A stretch of DNA of 64,000 nucleotides from DATFVA01 sp963711455 (GCA_963711455.1 CAVQEH010000005.1:186001-250000), one strand, 5' to 3'; shown: positions 1 through 9,331, counted from the first letter of the stretch. The notes: generated by a model not told the origin, from the letters alone. Numbers and translations are program-made.

Positions 1-514
1 GCGGAGAAACAAAAATTAATGCGCCGGCATGAATAAAATTTCTTCCTGTTCTTTTGAACATAAAACCGGCTGCTTTTGTAAGTCTATCTATGTTCAAACT
101 ATCTCCGGTTAAAAATCTCCATGCTGAATCAGGAAAAGATTTTTTATCAATTAAACTTAAAAATGTCTTTTTCTTTTTTGCCGCAATCTGCGGTGTCTCA
201 GTTTCGTCAAAACTAATAGATATTATCTGGTAATCGACTCCAGGATTCAAATCAGAAACATTTGCTACACGTGCAACTTCTGTCATCAATGGGCTGCAAA
301 TACCCGGACACTCGTAATAAACAAAATCGATAATTGTCGGTTTGTTTATCAGATCTTTAAGCAAAACTTTATTTCCGTTTGCATCAGTAAAAGTTAAATT
401 AAGAGGAAGCTTAGCACCAAGCTTCTCCCGTATATCTGCATCATTCTGCGATGCAGAAATTTTAACTGTACCGATTAAAAATATTAAACAAAGTAGATGA
501 ATTATACTTTTCAT
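1..514 (-). CDS. SCO1/SenC-family copper chaperone, partial (cut by window edge)
   Basis: The reverse strand reads from an ATG at 512-514 out through the left edge, so only the N-terminal 171 codons are visible. A short hydrophobic signal sequence is followed by a thioredoxin-like fold with the motif YYECPGICSPLMTEV, which carries the CxxxC copper-binding pair of SCO proteins. Proteins of this family deliver copper to the CuA site of haem-copper oxidases or act as thiol reductants on the periplasmic side. It is the last visible gene of the alternative complex III operon, 17 bases after the cytochrome gene. That position suggests oxidase genes follow outside the window (inference). The conserved distal histidine lies beyond the edge and cannot be checked. 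Confidence 0.85.
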   Translation of the reverse strand, partial: MKSIIHLLCLIFLIGTVKISASQNDADIREKLGAKLPLNLTFTDANGNKVLLKDLINKPTIIDFVYYECPGICSPLMTEVARVANVSDLNPGVDYQIISISFDETETPQIAAKKKKTFLSLIDKKSFPDSAWRFLTGDSLNIDRLTKAAGFMFKRTGRNFIHAGALIFVSP

Positions 515-531
515 CCTTATCACCTTTTCAC

Positions 532-1467
532 TTAAACAAAAACAGATTTCATATAGTCGTAAAGCGTATCCCATTGATTATCAGAAAGATTCAACACACT
601 TCCATTAAAGCCATCCAGGTCAACATTATTCACAATTATATTAATAAATTCCTGTTCACTATTTTTCCAGTTAGTTGAGTTCAGGAGTATTGTTAATGCC
701 CGGAATTTATTATTTGTAACATCATTAAAGATTTCGGCGCCGGTATTACTTTCATCTTTTGATATTTTTTCAACCAACCCGCTTATTTCATTGACTTTAC
801 TTTCATTTTCTTTTATGATCAACTTCTCGGCATCAGCAACCGGAATTTGTGCAGGAATATATCTTCCTTTAGACAAATTATAAACCTGATCTAATGTGCT
901 CAGTTCTTCTTTTGTTACTGCGGGAGGATCGGGAATAAAAGCTGAGCGAATATAATGAGCGAGAGCAATTTTTTCTGTTGGAGAAAACTGCTCATATGAT
1001 ACCATCGCACTTCCCTTAATTCCTTCCTGTAATGTCTGATAAATGCCGGAAAGTTTCGGACCATTAACCCAGTTATCTTTACTTGTAAAATTCCTGGGAG
1101 ATGGATTTAATCCTGTTGAAGCAGGTCCATCACCTTTTCCATTAGTACCATGACAGGAAGTACAAGTTGTCTGAAAAATATTTTTACCCGTCTGGATTAA
1201 TGAATCAGTCGGCTGCCCTAATTTCATTATATCAACCGGAGGAACAGTTCTCGCTTCCTGCATAGTTATTTCAACAGGAACATTAGTTGTATCAGGAAGC
1301 TGGGGTGGACTTTCCTGTCTGCCAATAAAATTTAATTTGCTTATATATAACAAGCCTACCGCAAGACCAATTAATAAAAGATAAGGATAAACGAGACCAA
1401 ATATTTTACCCGGATCTTTTTTAATCTCTTCTCTTTTTTCTTTTATGAATTTTTCCAGATTACTCAT
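532..1467 (-). CDS. membrane-anchored monohaem c-type cytochrome of the act operon
   Basis: The 311-residue protein has one membrane segment near residues 25-47 and then a cytochrome c domain with the haem motif CTSCH (about residue 102) and a likely Met ligand in GSAMVSYEQ. The rest of the chain (about 190-311) is not recognised. It lies 29 bases downstream of actF and probably carries electrons between alternative complex III and a terminal oxidase. ActE-like haem function is already present in the upstream ActD-ActE fusion, so this is a second monohaem cytochrome and not simply ActE. Role is inferred from context. Confidence 0.8.
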   Translation of the reverse strand: MSNLEKFIKEKREEIKKDPGKIFGLVYPYLLLIGLAVGLLYISKLNFIGRQESPPQLPDTTNVPVEITMQEARTVPPVDIMKLGQPTDSLIQTGKNIFQTTCTSCHGTNGKGDGPASTGLNPSPRNFTSKDNWVNGPKLSGIYQTLQEGIKGSAMVSYEQFSPTEKIALAHYIRSAFIPDPPAVTKEELSTLDQVYNLSKGRYIPAQIPVADAEKLIIKENESKVNEISGLVEKISKDESNTGAEIFNDVTNNKFRALTILLNSTNWKNSEQEFINIIVNNVDLDGFNGSVLNLSDNQWDTLYDYMKSVFV

Positions 1468-1496
1468 TTTTTTATTTTCCTATAGAACTTCCTTCA

Positions 1497-2687
1497 TTAA
1501 AGACTATAATCCAAACCTCTTTGCAGCTTGGGATCTTTTACAGGAATAAGATTGTATTTTGTAGTCATCATTCTAAAGATGATCATTACAAAACCAACTA
1601 CAGCAAAAGGATAAACAAGATCCATCCAGCTAAAATAATAAGCTCTTCCCGCTTCCATCATACCCGGCATTATTACCCAGTACAGATCAAAGAAATGAGC
1701 TGCAAGAATCCAGATAGAAATAAACTTTAACCGCTTTGGATTTGTTTTAGCCGGAAAAGAAAGCAGTGCGAAAAACGGAACTACAAAATGAATTATTATC
1801 AAAAAAATTGAGGCATACATCCAGCCGCCTTCCCATCGATGAAAGAACCAGGATGTTTCTTCGGGAAGATCTGCATACCAGATTAACATATATTGCGAGA
1901 AAGCAATATATCCCCAGAATGCAGTAAAGGCAAACATCATTGTTCCAAGGCTATAATAGTGATCATCTTTTAATCCCGGAACGAGATAACCCTTCTCTCT
2001 TAATAAAACTACGGCAAGAGTTAATGCCGCAAGCGCACACCAGACAGTGCCTGAAAAATAATATACACCGAAAATTGTTGAGAACCAGTGAGGTTCAAGG
2101 CTCATCATCCAATCTATTCCTGAAATAGTAATTGTGATTGCAAAAATTATGATGAAAGCTGTTGAGAATTTTATGTTCTTTGTTGTAAGATATTGCTCCC
2201 CCGTTTCATCCTGCTTACGTGAAATTTTTGTTATAATAAAATAGAAGAATGTCCAGACAGCAAATATTATCACATTACGAACTATAAAAAATGGAATATT
2301 TAAATAGTTGTCTTTACTTTTAAGAACCGCATCACTTTCAACAACCTGAGTATGAGTCCAATGAAAAACATCGTGCAGAGTAAATAGTAAAGGAATGACA
2401 AGTAGAAACAGATAAGGTATAATTCCTGAGAAGAATTCACTGATTCTTCTGAAAGGTGTACTCCAGACAGCGCCGGCAAGGTATTCAAGAGAAACAAGGA
2501 ACAAGGAACCAACACCCAGGCTGATTATAAACATAAATGAAGTTAAATAACTGTAAGATGCTCTTTGCGGATCAATAATATAGGCGATAATTCCAAATAT
2601 TACTCCTATTCCCAGGAGCACATAAGCTGTATTCAAAAACTTTTGGGGTAAAGCCCGTTTTATATATCCGGAATCATTATTGGACAT
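1497..2687 (-). CDS. actF: alternative complex III subunit ActF (polytopic quinol oxidoreductase subunit)
   Basis: The 396-residue protein has about ten hydrophobic segments and begins with a short polar stretch. It contains aromatic- and His-rich loops (TLHDVFHWTHTQ, WFFHRWEGGWMY) typical of the ActF relatives of the NrfD/PsrC family. ActF is one of two large integral membrane subunits of quinol:cytochrome c oxidoreductase (alternative complex III). The start overlaps the end of the ActD-ActE fusion gene by 11 bases, which indicates tight co-translation. Length agrees with the family. Identity is supported both by sequence and by position in the operon. Confidence 0.88.
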   Translation of the reverse strand: MSNNDSGYIKRALPQKFLNTAYVLLGIGVIFGIIAYIIDPQRASYSYLTSFMFIISLGVGSLFLVSLEYLAGAVWSTPFRRISEFFSGIIPYLFLLVIPLLFTLHDVFHWTHTQVVESDAVLKSKDNYLNIPFFIVRNVIIFAVWTFFYFIITKISRKQDETGEQYLTTKNIKFSTAFIIIFAITITISGIDWMMSLEPHWFSTIFGVYYFSGTVWCALAALTLAVVLLREKGYLVPGLKDDHYYSLGTMMFAFTAFWGYIAFSQYMLIWYADLPEETSWFFHRWEGGWMYASIFLIIIHFVVPFFALLSFPAKTNPKRLKFISIWILAAHFFDLYWVIMPGMMEAGRAYYFSWMDLVYPFAVVGFVMIIFRMMTTKYNLIPVKDPKLQRGLDYSL

Positions 2688-3840
2688 TACTGGAGGACTC
2701 CTCTTTAATTTCTTTTATATCAGCGTTTGTAGCATTCTGTGAACGCTGAAGAACTCTCACATAATTAACAATAGACCATCTTTCTACACGCGTAATCTGC
2801 ATAGCGTATGAAGGCATTATATTCTGGCCATTCGTGATAACGTGATAAATCCGACCATCAGGAAAATTTATTGCTCTTTGTGTATGCAATGAAGGCGGTC
2901 TTGGAAACTGTCCCATTAGCCTGCTGTTACCATCGGCATTATCTCCGTGACATGGTGAACAAAAAGTTAAGAATTTTCTTTTCCCTAATTCAATTGATTC
3001 CCTGGTCGGTAAAACAGGATTAACAAGATATTCCTTTGGTTCTGCAATTCCCATATACGGATAAGGCATAAAACCACGCGCAACAGTACCTTCAACCGGT
3101 TCTCTCATTCCAAATTTGTCAGAATAGAATTTACTTTCAGACTGAGGGTTAACTCTATCCTGGTTAGACATCCAGTTATAAGGCACCATATACATAAATT
3201 TATTAAGTGTAAAGTATGTTGTCCCTGAAGTAATAGCAGCAACTAAAATTAAGAACAGTATAAACTTTCTATCAAATACAGGGTAAGATTCTTTTTCAGG
3301 AAAATAAACATCTTCAATATATTTTGCACCGAGCTCTTTAAATAAAGCCTGAACTTTGCCCTCATCAAATATTTCATCTTCGGCAAGTATCACCAGACCA
3401 TACATATCAACCGAAACTCTTCTCATATATTCAGTATCGTGGAGAGGATGGTTATTGTATGGCAGGTTAAAGAATGCCATTATCATTCCGAACACAGTTG
3501 ATAATGCGGCAAGTAAAACTGTAAACTCAAAAGTTATAGGTATAAATGCCGGGAGAGAGAAGTATGGTTTTCCTCCGATAACTAATGGATAGTTAACCGA
3601 CATTGTCCAGTACATAAATAAAAGAATAAATGCGGTACCGGAAAAACCAAAAAACAGTGTAACAAATCCTAACTTTGATCTCTTCAAACCCATTGCGGGA
3701 TCCATTCCGTGCAATGGATACGGTGTATTCACATCGAATTTTTTATAACCTTCACTAACTACTCTTTTAGCAGCGTTTATAATTGAATCAGGATTATCAA
3801 ACAGAGCTGTAATGCCGAATAATTTTTCTGTTCTATCCAT
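2677..3840 (-). CDS. ActD-ActE fusion: DUF3341 membrane subunit joined to monohaem cytochrome c
   Basis: Residues 1-180 match ActD (DUF3341): LFGITALFDNPDSIINAAK, then two membrane segments and a ferredoxin-like tail. A third membrane segment near 192-212 leads into a cytochrome c domain with haem motif CSPCH and Met ligand region NGQNIMPSYA. In Rhodothermus and many other bacteria these are separate genes, actD and actE. Here they form one reading frame of 387 codons with no internal stop, so subunit and haem are covalently joined. The start shares one base with the end of actC. It is probably the complex's peripheral electron exit haem. Confidence 0.85.
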   Translation of the reverse strand: MDRTEKLFGITALFDNPDSIINAAKRVVSEGYKKFDVNTPYPLHGMDPAMGLKRSKLGFVTLFFGFSGTAFILLFMYWTMSVNYPLVIGGKPYFSLPAFIPITFEFTVLLAALSTVFGMIMAFFNLPYNNHPLHDTEYMRRVSVDMYGLVILAEDEIFDEGKVQALFKELGAKYIEDVYFPEKESYPVFDRKFILFLILVAAITSGTTYFTLNKFMYMVPYNWMSNQDRVNPQSESKFYSDKFGMREPVEGTVARGFMPYPYMGIAEPKEYLVNPVLPTRESIELGKRKFLTFCSPCHGDNADGNSRLMGQFPRPPSLHTQRAINFPDGRIYHVITNGQNIMPSYAMQITRVERWSIVNYVRVLQRSQNATNADIKEIKEESSSNVQ

Positions 3841-5237
3841 TAATCATGACCTCCGTGATGTGAAGGCTGTGCCCCTTCGGACATAGCTTTCACTTCTGAC
3901 ATTGATACTACAGGTAAACTTTTTGTAAACAGGATTACAAGTGTAAAGAATAAACCGAAACTGCCTCCGAGAATTCCGATATCAAAAATTGTCGGAACAA
4001 AAGTTCCCCAGCTTGAGGGGAGAAAATCCCGGTGCAATGAAGTAACAACAATTACAAATCTTTCAAACCACATTCCCACATTTACAAGTATCGCTATAAT
4101 CAGCATAATAGGAACTGATCTCCTGATCTTCCTGAACCAGAATAATTGAGGGAACAAAACATTGCAGCTAACCATAATCCAATACGACCAGGCAAAAGGA
4201 CCGAATGCACGGTTTATAAAAACAAATTGTTCAAGCGGATTACCGCTGTACCACGCCATAAAAAATTCTGTTGCATAAGCATAACCAACCATCGAACCGG
4301 TTAAGAGTATTACTTTGTTCATATTATCGAGATGGTTGATTGTGATAATATTTTCCAAGTCGAAAACTTTTCTTACAAAAACAAGCACGGTTACAACCAT
4401 AGCAAATCCTGAGAAGATTGCCCCGGCAACAAAGTAAGGCGGAAAAATTGTTGAATGCCAGCCGGGAAGAACTGCAACTGCAAAGTCAAAACTTACAACA
4501 GTATGAACTGAAAGAACAAGTGGGGTTGCAAGTCCGGCAAGAATCATATAAGCTTTTTCATAATGCTGCCATTGGCGGTTTGAATGTCTCCACCCGAGAC
4601 TAAAAACTCTGTAAACAAATTTTTTAACTTTTGAAGTTGTTCTGTCACGAAGTATAGCAAAATCAGGAATTAAGCCTGTGTACCAGAATATTAACGAAAC
4701 CGTAAAGTATGTAGATACTGCAAAGACATCCCAGACAAGCGGAGAAATAAAATTAACCCATAAACTATGTTGATTCGGATAAGGTATAAGATAGCCTGCA
4801 AGCCAGGGACGTCCTACATGAATTAATGGGAACAGACCGGCGCACATAACTGCAAAGATTGTCATTGCTTCAGCAAAACGAGCAATACCTGTTCTCCATC
4901 TTTGTCTTAAAAGAAATAGTATTGCAGAAATTAATGTACCTGCGTGACCAATACCTACCCAGAAGACGAAGTTTATGATAGGGAATCCCCAGGCAACCGG
5001 CTGATCATTTCCCCACATTCCAACACCATAGTAAAAGCTGATAGCCAGGCAAACAGCTCCGAAAAGAAGAAATGAAACCGATATTGAAAGTGCTATAAGA
5101 TATTTCTTTGTAGGCTTGGTATCCATCGGCTTTGCCACGATCTGTTCGATCTCGGCACGGGATAATTCACCCTCAATAACTGGTAACTCCACAGAATAAT
5201 CTACTAACGGATAATCAGTAATTTCTGATTCTTTCAA
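3840..5237 (-). CDS. actC: alternative complex III subunit ActC (NrfD/PsrC-like)
   Basis: The 465-residue protein has about ten membrane helices and the NrfD-family pattern WVGIGHAGTLISAILFLLRQ with polar residues near the quinol site. It is the quinol-binding membrane subunit of alternative complex III. The acidic N-terminus (about 50 residues) lies before the first helix, and the C-terminus ends in a His-rich tail (SHHGGHD). The gene starts immediately after actB (no intergenic base) and ends with a one-base overlap with the fused actDE gene. Length and motif agree with the family. Confidence 0.9.
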   Translation of the reverse strand: MKESEITDYPLVDYSVELPVIEGELSRAEIEQIVAKPMDTKPTKKYLIALSISVSFLLFGAVCLAISFYYGVGMWGNDQPVAWGFPIINFVFWVGIGHAGTLISAILFLLRQRWRTGIARFAEAMTIFAVMCAGLFPLIHVGRPWLAGYLIPYPNQHSLWVNFISPLVWDVFAVSTYFTVSLIFWYTGLIPDFAILRDRTTSKVKKFVYRVFSLGWRHSNRQWQHYEKAYMILAGLATPLVLSVHTVVSFDFAVAVLPGWHSTIFPPYFVAGAIFSGFAMVVTVLVFVRKVFDLENIITINHLDNMNKVILLTGSMVGYAYATEFFMAWYSGNPLEQFVFINRAFGPFAWSYWIMVSCNVLFPQLFWFRKIRRSVPIMLIIAILVNVGMWFERFVIVVTSLHRDFLPSSWGTFVPTIFDIGILGGSFGLFFTLVILFTKSLPVVSMSEVKAMSEGAQPSHHGGHD

Positions 5238-8200
5238 TTAAACTTCCTCCGGATGAGTATTTCTTAATTTAGCAATGTAGGTTACATTAGGACGCGTGTT
5301 TACGTAATCGAGAATATAATAACCAAGCTCATGATTTCTGTATTTATGAAATTCTTCATTTGGATCGTTTATATCACCGAATTTAATTGCATTTGTACTG
5401 CAGGCTTCCTGGCAGGCAGTCTTTACATCGGAACCTTTTAAATCTCTTTTTTCACGGATAGCAGTTGCACGTGCTTCCATAATTCTTTGAATACAGAAAG
5501 TACATTTCTCCATAACTCCACGAGAGCGAACAGTAACTTCAGGATTGTATATAAGATTGAATAATTTGTCTTCCTGATAAGAATCTCTGAAATGATCTCT
5601 GAAATTGAAAAAGTTAAATCTCCTAACTTTATAAGGACAGTTGTTCGAGCAATATCTCGTTCCAACACAGCGATTGTAAACCATCTGGTTTAATCCGTCC
5701 GGGCTATGAGTAGTTGCAGCAACAGGACAAACATTTTCGCAGGGTGCATGATCACACTGCTGACAAAGCATCGGCTGTGCACTTACTTTTGGATCATCTA
5801 TAGTTTCTGAGTAGTAACGGTCAATTCTCATCCATTGCATTTCTCTTCCTTTTTCGACCTGGTCTTTACCAACTATCGGTACATTGTTTTCAGAATTACA
5901 TGCAATTACACATTCTCCGCATCCGAGACATTTATTTAAATCTATTGCCATCCCCCATTTTACTCCCGTATATTTAAATTCGGGGTAAAGAGATTTATTA
6001 TGATTTTCTGATTCTGCCTGGATAAAACCGGGATTCTTTTTATACTCTGAAATACTTCCTTCACGAACTATTTTTCTTTTCTCTACAGCATTTCTTGTTA
6101 AATCCTTATCAAACTCATGATGTTCCTGTGCAGTTACAAGCTTATAAGTTCCATCAGCTTTTTTAACTTCAGCATTACTGTAAATCCAGGGTGAAATGCC
6201 ACCATCTTTAGAAAGAAGAACATTAGCATTAAAACCAACTCCAAGACCAATGACACCCACTTTGGTTCTACCGTAACCAAGCTCAATAGTTAAAGTTTTA
6301 TCGGCTGCACCTGGCTGAATAAATGCCGGAATCTTAAGGCTCCTGTTATCAATTTTAATTTCAACTAAATCATCTGATTTAATGTCTAATTCTTTTGCAG
6401 TTGAATTTGAAACTGCAGCATAATTATCCCATGTTATTTTCGAAACTGGATGAGGAAGCTCCTGCATCCAGCCATTGTTTGCAAACGAACCATCACCGGT
6501 TGAATGACTTTCTTTTAGTACAACGGTATAACCGTCTGGTTCTCTCTGATTATTACCAGTATTATTGTAAGCTGAAGAATCGTAGCTTCCCTTTGATACA
6601 GCATTTTCAGGAACCATAACTACTCCATCCTGAAGAGCACCAAACCAGAACTGCTTATAATTCAATTTAGAATTTATAGATGGATAGATATTAACTTCCC
6701 AGTTTTTCATAAGATATTTATGATAAACTTTGAAGTCATATTTTTCAGGATCACCATTAATCCAGTTGAGCAAAATTGTTTCTTTTTGCCTTGTATCAAA
6801 AATCGGCCAGATAACAGGCTGCTGCAATGAATAGAAACCAGTTCTGTTTTTCGCATCACCCCAGGATTCAAAATCATGATTTATGGGAAGTAAATAATTA
6901 GCTAATTCTGATGATTCATTTTCACTTTCTGTTAAACTAACAACAAGGGGAACTTTTTTAAGTGCATCAACATATCCGTAATCAACAGCCAAATGATAAA
7001 CAGGATTGCTGTCATAATGAATAACCATTCCCACCTGGTTATTATTCATTTTATTTACAAGATCTTCTAATTCATTTTTGGGGGATAATGGGAGTAAAGA
7101 AATTTCAGATTCATCAGTACGGTAGAGAGCATCATTTCCAAGAAGATTATTTAAATGATTGACAGAGATGTGAACATCTTCAGGAAGTTTATTGCCTGAA
7201 TAGACTATTGAGGCACCTTTATTATTTTTAAGATCAGTTATAAGATGTTTCAAGACATCAACCGGCAGGTTATATTTTTTTGCAAACGAATCAACAGATG
7301 TTCCCTTATTACCACCTCCGGTTTCCTTTATCAACATAGAAACAAAATCATATTGTGCTTCGGGTTTAAGCCGAAGCCTGTAATCAGCATTGCTTCCTGT
7401 GAGAGACATATTCCCTTCAAGGACATAGAGCCTGTTGAAATTCTTCAAATCGGAAACATCTCTTCCCCGGGAAAATAATCTTGCATTCTCTACAGTATTT
7501 CCTTCAGTGCCTAAAAAATCAGATTCGAGTGCGACTATTATTTTCGCTTTATCCCAATTGATTAATGGGAAGCCTCCGCTGCCGTAACTTTTTTGCCATG
7601 CTGAATTTTTAACTTCATCATTATGCAACTCATAAGAATAAACTTTTACCGAAGGATATTTTGACTTAAAATCATCTAAAACTTTTTTTGCCGTGGGAGA
7701 ATTTATTCTTTTTGATATAACCGCTATTTCCTTATTACCCGCATTTGAAAGTGCTGAGGTTATTTCTTTATCTGCATTCGACCATGCAATTTCATTTAGA
7801 GATATACCGCTTCTTTTGCGAGGTGAATGAAGTCGTTCCGGATCATATAACTTAAGAATGTTTGCATGTCCTTTTGCACAGAGCTTTCCTTTACTAACAG
7901 GATGATCAGGATTGCCATCAACTTTAATTGGTCTTCCTTCACGTGTTTTAATTAAAACTCCGCAGGCATTACCGCAGGCATTACAGGTTGAAGCATAATA
8001 AGTAGGTTTACCGATGGTTATCTCTTCAGGTTTTTTGATGTAAGGAATAATATCACCTTTATCGCGGTAATCGGAACAACCGGCGCCTGCTAATGCAGCA
8101 GAGGCTCCTAATAAAGCGACAAATTTCCTTCGCGATAATCCGTGAAGATTTGAAAGATTAAATTCTTCAGTTACTCCTTCTTTAAATTCATGATGACTTG

Positions 8201-8309
8201 CTTCAATTAATTCAGGGTCATTATATAATTCTTCAAGACTGCGCCAATAATTTACATCAGGTTTATTTTCTGATGGAGAGCTCTGTAAATTGCCCTGATT
8301 TTCAGACAT
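5238..8309 (-). CDS. actB: alternative complex III subunit ActB (molybdopterin-like plus iron-sulfur fusion)
   Basis: A twin-arginine motif SRRKFVALLGA near residue 60 is followed by Cys in AGAGCSD. Next comes a molybdopterin-oxidoreductase-like region with CNACGNACGVLI and KGKLCAKGH, then a C-terminal four-cluster ferredoxin part with CLGCGECVIAC, CQQCDHAPCENVCP, CVGTRYCSNNCP and CTFCIQR plus ACQEAC. In studied alternative complex III the molybdopterin part binds no cofactor and the tail carries three 4Fe-4S clusters and one 3Fe-4S cluster. I chose the ATG at 8307-8309 because AGGTG lies seven bases upstream. A GTG three codons earlier is possible but overlaps that ribosome site. Confidence 0.92.
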   Translation of the reverse strand: MSENQGNLQSSPSENKPDVNYWRSLEELYNDPELIEASHHEFKEGVTEEFNLSNLHGLSRRKFVALLGASAALAGAGCSDYRDKGDIIPYIKKPEEITIGKPTYYASTCNACGNACGVLIKTREGRPIKVDGNPDHPVSKGKLCAKGHANILKLYDPERLHSPRKRSGISLNEIAWSNADKEITSALSNAGNKEIAVISKRINSPTAKKVLDDFKSKYPSVKVYSYELHNDEVKNSAWQKSYGSGGFPLINWDKAKIIVALESDFLGTEGNTVENARLFSRGRDVSDLKNFNRLYVLEGNMSLTGSNADYRLRLKPEAQYDFVSMLIKETGGGNKGTSVDSFAKKYNLPVDVLKHLITDLKNNKGASIVYSGNKLPEDVHISVNHLNNLLGNDALYRTDESEISLLPLSPKNELEDLVNKMNNNQVGMVIHYDSNPVYHLAVDYGYVDALKKVPLVVSLTESENESSELANYLLPINHDFESWGDAKNRTGFYSLQQPVIWPIFDTRQKETILLNWINGDPEKYDFKVYHKYLMKNWEVNIYPSINSKLNYKQFWFGALQDGVVMVPENAVSKGSYDSSAYNNTGNNQREPDGYTVVLKESHSTGDGSFANNGWMQELPHPVSKITWDNYAAVSNSTAKELDIKSDDLVEIKIDNRSLKIPAFIQPGAADKTLTIELGYGRTKVGVIGLGVGFNANVLLSKDGGISPWIYSNAEVKKADGTYKLVTAQEHHEFDKDLTRNAVEKRKIVREGSISEYKKNPGFIQAESENHNKSLYPEFKYTGVKWGMAIDLNKCLGCGECVIACNSENNVPIVGKDQVEKGREMQWMRIDRYYSETIDDPKVSAQPMLCQQCDHAPCENVCPVAATTHSPDGLNQMVYNRCVGTRYCSNNCPYKVRRFNFFNFRDHFRDSYQEDKLFNLIYNPEVTVRSRGVMEKCTFCIQRIMEARATAIREKRDLKGSDVKTACQEACSTNAIKFGDINDPNEEFHKYRNHELGYYILDYVNTRPNVTYIAKLRNTHPEEV

Positions 8310-8502
8310 TCTTTTCACCTATTTTTGTTCTGCTAACAGCATCAGGATTAATTTCAATTATTACTTTTTTATCCTTTTCTTTTTTCCTAATAAAAGCAAA
8401 AGGAATTGATTTGAATATGAAGTAACTGATTACTCCGGTACCTAAAGAGAAAAAAAACTTTTTACGATTTATTTTATTTGAACTTATTTTCTCTAATTCC
8501 AT
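8302..8502 (-). CDS. small unrecognised membrane/signal-type protein between actA and actB
   Basis: The ATG at 8500-8502 is preceded by a good ribosome site (AGGAGA, four bases before the ATG). The 66-residue product starts MELEKISSNKINRKKFFFSLG and has one hydrophobic segment with a preceding NRKKFFFSLGTG that resembles a twin-arginine-type signal. It then has a Lys-rich tail ending in GEKNV. The stop overlaps the actB start by eight bases, so translation is probably coupled. I do not recognise the family. It may be a membrane anchor or assembly factor of the ActA/ActB subcomplex, but that is inference from position only. Confidence 0.6.
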   Translation of the reverse strand: MELEKISSNKINRKKFFFSLGTGVISYFIFKSIPFAFIRKKEKDKKVIIEINPDAVSRTKIGEKNV

Positions 8503-8513
8503 TTTATCTCCTG

Positions 8514-9083
8514 TTAACGGTGACAAGCCCAGCAGTTATCCGGTCCGTTTGATATACCTTTAACATCAGGAAGATTCTCATGAGCATTCCTGTGGCAATC
8601 AAGACATGCAGACATTGTGAATGAACTAACCTGCATTTCTCTATCCATATCTTTCACATCACCATGACAATTCACACAATCAATTCCTTTATTAACGTGA
8701 ACACTATGGTTGAAAAAAACGAAGTCCGGTGTCTTGTGAATCCTTTTCCAGAGAATAGCTTTGCCTTCATTATAATATGCAGTTAACTTTTTAATTTCAG
8801 GACTATCTTTTCGCGCAATCGTATGACAATTCATACAGGTGCTTGCCGGTGGAACCATAGCATGCCTTGATTTTTCAACTCCTGTATGGCAATACTTACA
8901 ATCAATTTTCATCAGCCCGGCATGCAAGCTGTGAGGAAAATTTATGGGCTGAACAGGCTGATAACCAACACCATCTCTTTCAGCACGTCCTGCAAAATAT
9001 GTTATTGTAAATGAGGCAAGTATAACAAAGATAGTAACGGGAACACGAATCCGTAGACTATAATCAAGTAAAGATTTTCTCAT
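8514..9083 (-). CDS. actA: alternative complex III subunit ActA, pentahaem cytochrome c
   Basis: The 189-residue protein has one N-terminal membrane segment and five CxxCH motifs: CKYCH, CMNCH, CVNCH, CLDCH and a terminal CWACH that is the penultimate element of the chain. Extra His residues (FPHSLHAG, FNHSVHV) can serve as distal ligands. ActA is the multihaem electron-transfer subunit of alternative complex III, exposed outside the cytoplasmic membrane. It is the first gene of the operon, with a 248-base gap upstream that holds a promoter-like sequence. Confidence 0.92.
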   Translation of the reverse strand: MRKSLLDYSLRIRVPVTIFVILASFTITYFAGRAERDGVGYQPVQPINFPHSLHAGLMKIDCKYCHTGVEKSRHAMVPPASTCMNCHTIARKDSPEIKKLTAYYNEGKAILWKRIHKTPDFVFFNHSVHVNKGIDCVNCHGDVKDMDREMQVSSFTMSACLDCHRNAHENLPDVKGISNGPDNCWACHR

Positions 9084-9141
9084 TATTTAAAGGTCCTGGA
9101 ATAGCAGGTTAAATTTTTTAAATAAACCAACACACCACCCA

Positions 9142-9157
9142 CACTTACCTGTAAGTG
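9142..9157. repeat. perfect inverted repeat in the act leader
   Basis: CACTTAC and GTAAGTG face each other across two bases (CT). The 16-base dyad lies 59 bases before the actA start. The loop is too short for a stable RNA hairpin, so an operator for a dimeric regulator is more likely than an attenuator. Function not known. Confidence 0.35.
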
Positions 9158-9201
9158 AAAAAAATTTTAAGTTCTTATTTATATAAAGGTAAATAAAGCT
9201 C

Positions 9202-9223
9202 TTTGCACAATTTAGTTTGCACA
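9202..9223. repeat. direct repeat TTTGCACA in the act leader
   Basis: TTTGCACA occurs at 9202-9209 and 9216-9223, 14 bases apart, just downstream of the predicted start of the act transcript. Direct repeats with such spacing can be binding sites for a regulator; no regulator can be named. Confidence 0.35.
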
Positions 9224-9263
9224 GAGTAAAAGTACTAATAACAAAGTGATTTTCTTTAATGAG

Positions 9264-9294
9264 CAAACATAAAAAATTATATATATAAAGCAAA
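9264..9294 (-). promoter_or_regulatory. predicted Bacteroidota-type promoter of the act operon
   Basis: On the minus strand TTTG (9291-9294) is followed after 19 bases by TATGTTTG (9264-9271). This matches the -33 TTTG and -7 TAnnTTTG pattern known for Bacteroides-type housekeeping sigma factors. Transcription would start near 9258 and leave a leader of about 175 bases before actA. Seen by eye only; no start site data. Confidence 0.45.
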
Positions 9295-9331
9295 AATGAT
9301 TATGTGAATAATAATACTTTTAAACGGATAA

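Noticed and set aside
8310..8318. GTG start three codons upstream for ActB
   Set aside because: It overlaps the AGGTG ribosome site of the better placed ATG at 8307-8309.
9087..9293. Open frame of 68 codons upstream of actA
   Set aside because: Low-complexity product, no ribosome site, and it covers the promoter and leader of the act operon.
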